Positions 1 to 7,700 of a stretch of DNA of 11,168 bases are shown here, piece after piece. The stretch's first letter is position 1; each line of letters begins with the position of its first letter. The position numbers were made by a program, and so were the translations under genes. The notes under the pieces are model-generated. The model was not told the DNA's origin, made no database searches, and saw nothing but the letters and a program-made list of their open reading frames with translations. Source of the DNA: Nitrospirota bacterium (GTDB lineage Bacteria > Nitrospirota_A > Leptospirillia > Leptospirillales > Leptospirillaceae); assembly GCA_027335985.1 (NCBI GenBank), contig DAHWGX010000071.1:1-11168 (forward strand). Direction: 5' to 3'.

Positions 1-1899
1 TTGTTCGCTGAATTTTTTTCATGAAGGCATTGTTGCGTTTTTTGAGGCTCCGGGCGATCTCCTTGTCGTCTCCGGTCAGGGCGACATACGCCCCCTCAGG
101 AATCCCTTGGTTGAGAAGATCCATGGAGAGGAGCCCCACCAGAGAGTTGCCGCAGAGGATATGGTTTTCCAAAAATCCTAACGGTTTTCCCGGTACGACC
201 GTTTCAAGCCAGAGAGCCATCCGGCAGAGCTCTACCGCCAGAGGGTTGGCATCCACACCAAAGATGCAATGGCTCACGACATCCCGGAGAGCCTTTTGAT
301 GGGCTTCAATTCCGGGACTGTCGGTGTTTTCCCGAAGGCGGGCCACCTCAAGGGCCAGCCGTCTCGCCCCGGCCAACAGAAAATGTCCCGATCCGCAGGC
401 AGGATCCACCACCCGAAGGGACAGGAGATCCATCACAGGATCCTGGGCCTTTTGGATCGTGCGTTCAATGACGGGGTCGACGGCGGATCGGATCAGGGCC
501 GAGACGAGGCTGTCGGGGGTGTAGTAGGAGCCGGAGCTTTTGCGGTCAGAGCCCATGGCCGCCCCCTCCCCTCCACGATAGGAAAACGTCCAGGAGGTTG
601 TCGTGACGACCGGATGAAGCTCCAGAAGGCTTTCGTAGACCGACCCGAGCTCTTCGGTATCCATATCCCGATAATTGATGCGGGAGCGCTTCCCCTGGTT
701 CTCGAAGGTTGACAGCTCTCGAATCGCCTCCAGCAGGGGGGCATTGGCAAGAGGAGCCGCCTCAAGGTGGGAACAGAAATCCTCGGAGAAGAGACCGCCC
801 AGGGGGTGGAGGCCCAGGCGCAGCTCCCCCTTGGCCAGTCCCGAAAAGGTAATCTTTAACGACAGCCACAGATCCTGGAAGCCATCGTAAAAACGACGCC
901 GAAGGGAGCGCTCCCGGAGGCGGCTCAGGGAGTATCCCTCCCGATAGCGCCGCCGGTCATCAAGGGGGACAGAAGCGGTGTGGAGGAGGCCCCGATCCTC
1001 CATGGTGAGCAGAAAGATGAAGCGATAGACCAGTCGGAGAAGCTCCTGATGGTAGGCTTCGGCCGTGAGCGATCCCTCGGAGAAAGCCTTTTTCAGGGGG
1101 GTGTCGGGATAGTCAAGGAATCCCTGTCCCAACGCCAAGAGTGCGTTCTGAACTCCGCGTCGAAGGAGGGTGAGGGCCCGCTCGCCCGTGGTCTCTGCCT
1201 CACTTCGCCAGGTCTCGAGAATCGGGATCTCCCCTCCCGGGGGAGGGAGAAATCGGCTGGCATGGTACATGAGGCAAAAAAGCCCAAAGTCAGAAAAAAT
1301 CTCCTCGGTCAGCAGCCGCCGAAGATCCACCTCAAGATATGTCAGGCGGGTGAGGCTGGGATTTTCCCGGACGAGCCGAAGGATTTCCCCGTTTGTGACC
1401 AGCCCCCATCGAAACTTTTCAGGGCTGGCATTCAACAGCTCCTGAAGAAGTCCGTGGGGGGAACGCTTGCGTCCCCCCTCCCCAAGGATTCGGTTGGCGA
1501 GTCGAGGGAGAGTCCGGGGGTGAGGACGAGCGGGACTCTTCCGGACAGGGCCAGATGGGTCACAGGAAAGAGGCGCTCTCCCACGCGGAGGGGAGGGACG
1601 GGAGCAAGGTCGGAAAACCCCAGAATGTCTCTCAGCAGAACCTCAAGGAAGTGGAGTCCCGCCGCATCCTTTGGAGCCCCTCCCGGAAGGGCCCGCCATT
1701 CGGCCAGGGCCATGCGCCACCAGCGTCCGGTTTCATCCCGTAGGGAAAGCCCTCGGGCCAGTCGGTAGTCCGCCTCACTCTGACAGGAGGCCTCCAGCTG
1801 GCGCACATGGTGAAGAAAGTCTGGCGAAAAAAGTCCGCCCACCACTGTCACGACCGACTCGGCCGTTGCCTTGCGAGACGACGAGGTGACGACGCTCAT
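1..1899 (-). CDS. Large N6-adenine DNA methyltransferase (Eco57I / DISARM DrmMI-like), frameshifted, 3' end outside window
   Basis: This is predicted to transfer methyl groups from S-adenosylmethionine to adenine in DNA, as the self-marking or modification part of a defence system. The start is ATG at 1899, overlapping the stop of the SNF2 gene as ATGA, with GGAGGGGG just upstream. The first frame runs about 142 residues and then hits a stop at 1432-1434 after a nonsense tail. The frame one base over carries the rest without a stop to the left edge. It includes RSPHGLLQELLN followed by VTNG (about 1400-1465), YLEVDL (about 1315-1335), EELGSVYESLLELHP (about 610-655), a GSYYTP element (about 517-535), SAM motif I DPACGSGHF (about 380-406), FGVDANPLAVELC (about 224-262) and CGNSLVG (about 140-160). 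The catalytic NPPY/F motif is not reached and should lie beyond the edge. Codon phase shows that one base is missing, or is re-read, near 1473-1483. The methylase family is clear; DrmMI is my best subtype guess, and a BREX PglX-like or type IIG enzyme is an alternative. Confidence 0.85.
1456..1483 (-). other. Frameshift site in the methylase: G6 tract in a G6/C6 hairpin
   Basis: On the coding strand a G4-A-G6 tract (plus-strand C runs at 1473-1478 and 1480-1483) sits where the methylase changes frame. Adding one base here joins ...DSPTESLGRG directly to GRKRSPHGLLQELLN, which reads as continuous family-like protein. The G6 run pairs with a C6 run 12 bases downstream on the coding strand (plus-strand G6 at 1456-1461). 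The inner arms ACGC (1463-1466) and GCGT (1469-1472) also pair, leaving a single bulged A at 1462. The inverted repeat is seen directly. That it causes the frameshift, by replication slippage, hairpin-templated mutation, ribosomal slippage or sequencing error, is inference. Confidence 0.75.
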
Positions 1900-4784
1900 C
1901 GGGCCCCCTCCGACAGATCAGGCATGAGGACAACGAGGCCAAGAACATCCGGGGGAAGAACCGGGTGGACCTCCAACCCACCGGAAGAGATCTTGCTGGC
2001 CACCCTCACCCGCTGATGGTCGGCGAGCAACGTCTCTGCCCGCTCACGGGCGAGACGCGCCAGCTCTTCGGACAGACCCGAGAGCTCGTCAAGAGCCTGG
2101 CCAACGAGACGGCTGCGCTGGGCCGGCTCCATGTTCCGGGAGGCCGGCTGGTTCATCCAGTCGATCTCCTTCGACGTGGCGAGGACAAGCCGTGGGCTCT
2201 CCTCGCCACTTTGCCGGGCGAGGATCTGGAGCTCTTCGGCCAGCCTTTCCCAAGAGTGCCGTTTTCGCTCGAACGTCAGGCGGTGTCGGAAGCGGACAAG
2301 ATAAAAGATTGTTTTTTTTTGGACGGCGCGGGAAAACAGGGCTCCGGAGCGGGAGAGCTGCAGATCTCCCCGATCCACCAGGGTAATCTCGGCCAAATAG
2401 TCAGCCACGCGGCTGATCACCGGATGGGAGCGATGGAGATAGATCCCGGAGGTGTTCGGAGAAAAGCCGACAAGATGGCGTCTGGAAAGCCCCATGTCGG
2501 CCAGGGTTGCCCGAAGGGGAGCGGGAAGAGCTTCCGGAACCAGGAAATACTCGCCCTCGGAGTGTTCTTCAAGAGGCGCTCCCAGGCGTTTCATCGCTCC
2601 CACGAGAAAGGACTGCACATTCTTTTCATCCCCCAAAAGCTCGTAAGTGCGTGTCCACTCGGGAAGAACATCGGTGGGACGAAGTCGGTTCTGGGCAAAG
2701 ACTGTGCGGCTTTGCTTTTCATTTTCATAGACTTTTTGCCAAATCTCGTCATTTTTTTTCATGAGGGGGTCATCGTCCAGAGCATCGAAGGTGAAGCGAA
2801 TCTTTCCCTGAACTTTTTTCCCCGGAGGGAGGGCTTTTTTGAAAAAGACCGTCTCCATGATGGCCTGAAAGACCTTATCGGAGTCGGCGGGAAAGGAAAG
2901 GCTCACACCAAGGTCATTTCTGATCTTTGCCGTTTTCCGGAGGATGACGCGCAGCACAGTCCCGTCCACCGGATTATCGACCCCATAGTAGAGAAGGGCT
3001 CGGACCGTTTTGTGCGGCTGTCCGAACCGATCCACCCGACCCTCCCGTTGTTCATGGCGCATGGGGTTCCAGGAGAGGTCGTAGTGAATGACGGCATCGA
3101 AGAGATGCTGAAGATTGATTCCCTCGGAGAGACAGTCGGTGGCGATCAGGAGGCGCTTTTTCTCTGGGGGATGCTCCTCAAATTCTCGCACCCGGACCTC
3201 CCGTTCTTCGGGAGAGAGACGCCCGGTGACAGCCTTGATGACGACTTTTTCTCCCAGCGCCTTGTCGAGCTCTTCCTTGAGGTAGTCGGCGGTGGCGATG
3301 AAGCGACAAAAGATGATGGGAGAAAACCCCTCGTCCAGAAGTTTCCTGAGGGGGGGAAGAAGGCTGGCAAGTTTGGAGTCTGACGCAATCCCTTCAAGAG
3401 CCTGTGCCTCATCGATCAGTGCGGCCAGAGGGGACTGGGGCCGATCCCCCTCCCCCGGAACCACGGCCCCGGGAACTTGATCGTTGGCGGAGAGGGAATC
3501 TTCCGCGGTCTCCCCGTCCATGACCGTCTCGGCCCCCAGCGCGTCAATCTCGGAGAGCGACCATGCGAGGTTCTTGGGCCCGTTTTCTCCCAGGAGACGG
3601 GTGGAGAGGGCGGCCCGTGCGGCCCGGGGACTTGAGCAGACGCAGCGAAGAAGGGCGAGCGCCGCCCACGAGTTAAGGCGCCTTTCAAGCGTTCCCGTCT
3701 CCTCTGAGACGCCGACCAACTCCCGGGCATAGGTCAGAATCTTCTGCAAAAAATCATGCATCTGCGGGGAGAGGTTGTAGGTCAGCTCCCGAAACTCCCG
3801 ACGGGGAAGGTGGCACGCTTCTTTCCATTCCTCAATGTCCGGACGTCGACGCTGAACAAAATGCCGGGAAAGCCTCTCCCGAAGCCGGAGGGATTCGGAG
3901 CTTCCCTCTTGGGTCAGACCAAATTGTTCAAAGTCCGGATCGAGAAGCCCCAACAGATTTCGGAAGGCCTCATCGTTGCCGCTGTGCGGGGTGGCCGTGA
4001 GAAAGAGCATATGGCGATCCGGATCTTCGGAGAGCTTCTTGAGAAGCTGATAGCGTTGATGGCGGATCCCTTGCCCTCCCTGGACGCAGGTGTGGGCCTC
4101 CTCCACAATCACAAACTCAGGACAGGCCCGGACAAACTCATCCCGACGCTTCTCCGCCTTGATGAAATCAAGGCTCACCACAGTGATGGGGTATTCCTCA
4201 AAGAGAGAGCGCCCGACGGGAAGGGCCCGTTCAAGCCGGGGAGCCGTACGTGACAGGACGACTGTCGCCTCGAGGCGAAATTTGTTCCAGAGCTCATCGG
4301 CCCACTGATCGCACAGATGCGGTGGGCAGAGGACGGTCATGCGCTCAATCATTCCCCGATCCCGGGCCTCTCGGGCGATAAGGCCGGCTTCAATGGTTTT
4401 TCCCACCCCCACATCATCGGCGATCAGAAGGCGGATGGTCTCAAGCTTTAAGGCCATGAGAAGGGGAACAAGCTGATAGGCCCGCGGCTCAAAGCCCAGA
4501 TCCCCGATACTGCGGAAGGGTCCGGCTCCCGAGCGAAGCTTCAACCGAAGGGAGTCGCGGAGAAGAAGGACCGATTCCTGATTTCCGGCGCTTTCCGGGC
4601 GGGGCGGCGGAAAGGACGCCGGATGCACCGAATTGGGTTCAAGCGGAAGGTAAAGAAGGGTGGCCTCGTCTTCGAAGCCTCCCAAAGGACGGAGCCAAAG
4701 GGTCTCTTCATCGCTGTCGGGAAGAACGGTCCACTCCCGACCGCGGGCGGTAACCAAGGCTCCAGGCTGGAAGACAGGGGTCAT
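1896..4784 (-). CDS. SNF2/RapA-type helicase-like ATPase, DISARM DrmD-like
   Basis: This 962-residue protein is predicted to be an ATP-driven double-stranded-DNA translocase or remodeller, working in the cytoplasm with the adjoining helicase and methylase. The SF2 motifs appear in order: motif I ADDVGVGKT (about 122-130) followed by IEAGLI; motif II VEEAH (227-231), with Glu where Asp is usual; motif III FLTATPHSG (261-269); motif IV IIFCRF (490-495); motif V ATDCLSEGINLQ (548-559); and motif VI EQREGRVDRFGQ (578-589). The stretch from about 395 to 470 between the lobes is an acidic, probably flexible linker. About 370 residues follow motif VI with no domain I recognise. I chose ATG at 4784 over an in-frame ATG at 4841 because AAAGGAG lies six bases upstream and the start overlaps the previous stop as ATGA, while the longer form would overlap that gene by 61 bases. 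The overall pattern resembles DrmD of class 1 DISARM; RapA/HepA-like proteins of other defence loci are the alternative. Confidence 0.9.
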   Translation of the reverse strand: MTPVFQPGALVTARGREWTVLPDSDEETLWLRPLGGFEDEATLLYLPLEPNSVHPASFPPPRPESAGNQESVLLLRDSLRLKLRSGAGPFRSIGDLGFEPRAYQLVPLLMALKLETIRLLIADDVGVGKTIEAGLIAREARDRGMIERMTVLCPPHLCDQWADELWNKFRLEATVVLSRTAPRLERALPVGRSLFEEYPITVVSLDFIKAEKRRDEFVRACPEFVIVEEAHTCVQGGQGIRHQRYQLLKKLSEDPDRHMLFLTATPHSGNDEAFRNLLGLLDPDFEQFGLTQEGSSESLRLRERLSRHFVQRRRPDIEEWKEACHLPRREFRELTYNLSPQMHDFLQKILTYARELVGVSEETGTLERRLNSWAALALLRCVCSSPRAARAALSTRLLGENGPKNLAWSLSEIDALGAETVMDGETAEDSLSANDQVPGAVVPGEGDRPQSPLAALIDEAQALEGIASDSKLASLLPPLRKLLDEGFSPIIFCRFIATADYLKEELDKALGEKVVIKAVTGRLSPEEREVRVREFEEHPPEKKRLLIATDCLSEGINLQHLFDAVIHYDLSWNPMRHEQREGRVDRFGQPHKTVRALLYYGVDNPVDGTVLRVILRKTAKIRNDLGVSLSFPADSDKVFQAIMETVFFKKALPPGKKVQGKIRFTFDALDDDPLMKKNDEIWQKVYENEKQSRTVFAQNRLRPTDVLPEWTRTYELLGDEKNVQSFLVGAMKRLGAPLEEHSEGEYFLVPEALPAPLRATLADMGLSRRHLVGFSPNTSGIYLHRSHPVISRVADYLAEITLVDRGDLQLSRSGALFSRAVQKKTIFYLVRFRHRLTFERKRHSWERLAEELQILARQSGEESPRLVLATSKEIDWMNQPASRNMEPAQRSRLVGQALDELSGLSEELARLARERAETLLADHQRVRVASKISSGGLEVHPVLPPDVLGLVVLMPDLSEGAR
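1904..1911 (-). promoter_or_regulatory. Ribosome binding site of the methylase gene
   Basis: GGAGGGGG on the minus strand lies inside the last codons of the SNF2 gene; its GGAGG core ends seven bases before the ATG at 1899. It supports this start and, with the ATGA overlap, indicates translation coupled to the SNF2 gene. Confidence 0.7.
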
Positions 4785-7700
4785 GAAACACTCCTTTCCG
4801 AAGGGGTTCGCACTCCAAAAACGTCCGGATATTGGTCGCACAGGGAGGGCCAGGAGGCGGAGGGGAGCGCAAAGCGCAAGACCGTATAGCCCGCCTCCTC
4901 CAGGCTCCGGGTCAGCGCGGCATCCAGGGTTGTCCGATGGGAGGACTGATGGTGCGGCCCGTCAATATAGATGAGGGTCTGGGTCCGTTCGTAGAGGAAA
5001 TCGGGACGGGTCGGAAAATCCTTGAGGACGGGTTGGGCCCGGTCGGGGAGCAGGAGATTGGCCTGATCGAGCATCTCGAGCCACTCCCTCTCCAGGGAAC
5101 TTCCCGCTTGAGCCAGAAGCTCCGCAAGATGATTCTGGGGGAGAATCCCCTGAGACGATTGGCGTACCGAGGCCGTTGAGAGGTGGCGCAAGATTTCACG
5201 GACCTCCGGGTTCTTGCGGTCAATCATATCGTGATCGGGTTGATTGTAGTAAGACAGAAGGCACCGATAGCAACCCGCCTCACAGTCCCGAGAAAAGTCA
5301 TCCTCTCGGTCCTGTCCGGTTTCGTCGCAGTGAATGAGGGTCAAGGCCTCCCGGGCCACGACCCTCAGGCGTTCGGGGGAGAGCACCAGCTGCTGCAAGA
5401 TGCCCGCCCCTCCTTCGGCCGATTCATAAAAAAGAAAGCTTTGGCGGTCATCAGGCCGGGGAAGAGGATCGACGGCCAGCTCGCTCTCTTCGACCTGAAA
5501 AACCGTCTCCACACCGCGCTTTAAGGCATATTGAAGGGTTACCATCCCCTCCTCTCCCAATTTTTGGCGCCATGACGGATCCACATCAAGAATGAGAAGA
5601 TTTTTTCGATCCTCCACAAAGGGAACGATGCGCATGACACTGTGGAAGGGCTCATCATCCGCATCGTCCGAGGGAGAGCGATCCTCCTCCGACTCCTTCT
5701 GCCATCGCCCCGAATGAAGATCGATATTGAATCCATACAGTCCCTTGTTCTTCCGACGGCGTCGCCCGAGGTTGAGGCGCATGATGGGAGAGGCGGGACT
5801 GTAGCGAAGCCCCACAATCACTCCGTCACCGTTAAAAATCTCTGCCTGAGATAGCGACACCCCGCGGTCCGTTTTGGAAAACTGAAAGGTCGTCAGAAGT
5901 TCAAATCCCTGCCGTCGACGTTCCTCTTCATCGGAGGTGATCCGATCTTGACGGATCGTCGCCAGATTTTCGATACGAAAAAGTCCCCGGAATTTGTCAG
6001 CGGTGGTGAGAGGCTCGTGGCAGGACAAACACCGGTCGGGGTCTCCATCATGTTGAAAATGGGCGTATCCGCATCGTCGACAGACATCAAGGGTGTCCGT
6101 GGGGAGCCGATCCTGTCCGGCCCCCTGCTCCCGATGGCCGATCAGGACCCGATTGACCCGGTAGTGGGCTCCTTCATGATAGATGAGACTATTGGGCCCA
6201 AATTCAGCGATGGCCAAAAATCGGGGACGGGAAAGAAAGGTATCTTGTCCCTGCTTTTCCCGACGACCAGGAATATAGGCAATGAGGGGAAGACGGGGGA
6301 AATTGTATCCCGGAAGGAATCCCTGATTGGCCAAATAACGATAGGTGTAGAAGTCTGAGTTCATCATGTCCGTTCCGGACGACAAAAGGTCCATCTGCCG
6401 TTTCGCTTCAGCATAACGACTATTCGCCAGGTCCCGCTCCGTCTGGGAAGCCACGGGATTCATGATGATGGCGTGGGTTCGCTTCATCTGATCAAGAGTG
6501 GCCACAAGGAGCGTCCGCCAGCGATCGAAGGCTTTGTCGAACAATCGAAACGCTTGGTGGATCACGCGCTCGCCCCAATCCTCGGAGAACCACGGGGCGT
6601 GGGACGGGATAAGCAAGGGCGAAATCTCCTTGAGGATGGAGCGGGCGCGGACTATGGCACGGTGTCGGGCAGTGTCCTTATCCAAACTCTGCGCAAGGTC
6701 TTCCCGAAGACGCAAGGACGGGTGTTCACGGTCTAACACATTGGCGATCGAATTGTCGAGCTGCTGACCGGTTTCCGCCAGCCACACCGCATGGAGATGG
6801 GAGCGCAGCAGTTCTTCATTGGTCAGATCCAACAGGGGGGGATCCACCACCCCTGAGACCATCTTCTCGGGATTTTGGAAAAAGTATTGGTCGTGGGGAC
6901 TGCGGGACGCACAGTAGGTCACCACCAGGGAGGGCTGGCCACTCCGCCCCGAACGCCCGCTTCTCTGGGCATAGTTCGACGGCGTGGGCGGAACATTTCG
7001 AAGGTACACATAGTTCAGCTGGGAGATGTCGACACCCAGTTCCATGGTGGGGGAGCAAAACAGGACGGGGAGCTTGGCCGTTTTGAAGGCGTCCTCCCGT
7101 TCTTCGCGACTTTTGGCTTCCACCTGCGCGGTATGCTCGGCGGCCCTGATGCCAGACATCAGCGCACTTCCCGACTTCAAGAGTTCCGCCACCGATTCGT
7201 AGAGATCCCGAAAGAAGTCATAAGGACGGGAGGGAGCCGAATCCTTTAAGGCTCCCTTTCTCCAAAGGAGGGCGGCAGCGGGGACGCGATAGCCCTTTTT
7301 GTCGGACAAGGCAGGATCCCGTTCGACAAGTCCCCCCCGTTCCATGACTGAAAAGATGGCTTCCAGAATCTCATAGAAAGCGTCATCGGAAAGGGATCCC
7401 AGGGTCCCTTCGAGGCGCTTTTTGATTTTTCGCCCCAACCGTGTGCGGGCGGAAAGAGGGATGTGTGGCGGGTCCTCTCGTCGGGTTTTGTTCCGAGCTC
7501 CCAGGACCATCACCCTTCCCTTCTCCATCTTGTTTTTCTCGCCAGGGGAGAATCCCCACGGTTCGATCAGATGGGTGAAGCTGGCCCGATAGAATCTCTC
7601 CTGCTCCAAGGAATCCAAATACATCGTTTTCAGACAGAGTTCACGGCGCATGGTCTCCAAAATGAAGGAGGCGATCTCCTGGCGAACCTCCGGGAGCAGT

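Noticed and set aside
980..1768. Plus-strand open frame (262 codons) opposite the methylase
   Set aside because: Both minus-strand methylase frames are family-like through this region; the plus-strand translation is low-complexity and Arg/Ser-rich near its end.
1965..3383. Long plus-strand open frame (472 codons) opposite the SNF2 gene
   Set aside because: It lies fully antisense to a gene with all SNF2 motifs, has no recognisable domain, and is explained by the codon bias of the true gene keeping the opposite frame open.
4784..4841. Upstream ATG at 4841 as the SNF2 start
   Set aside because: It would overlap the helicase gene by 61 bases without a good ribosome binding site; ATG 4784 has AAAGGAG and an ATGA overlap.
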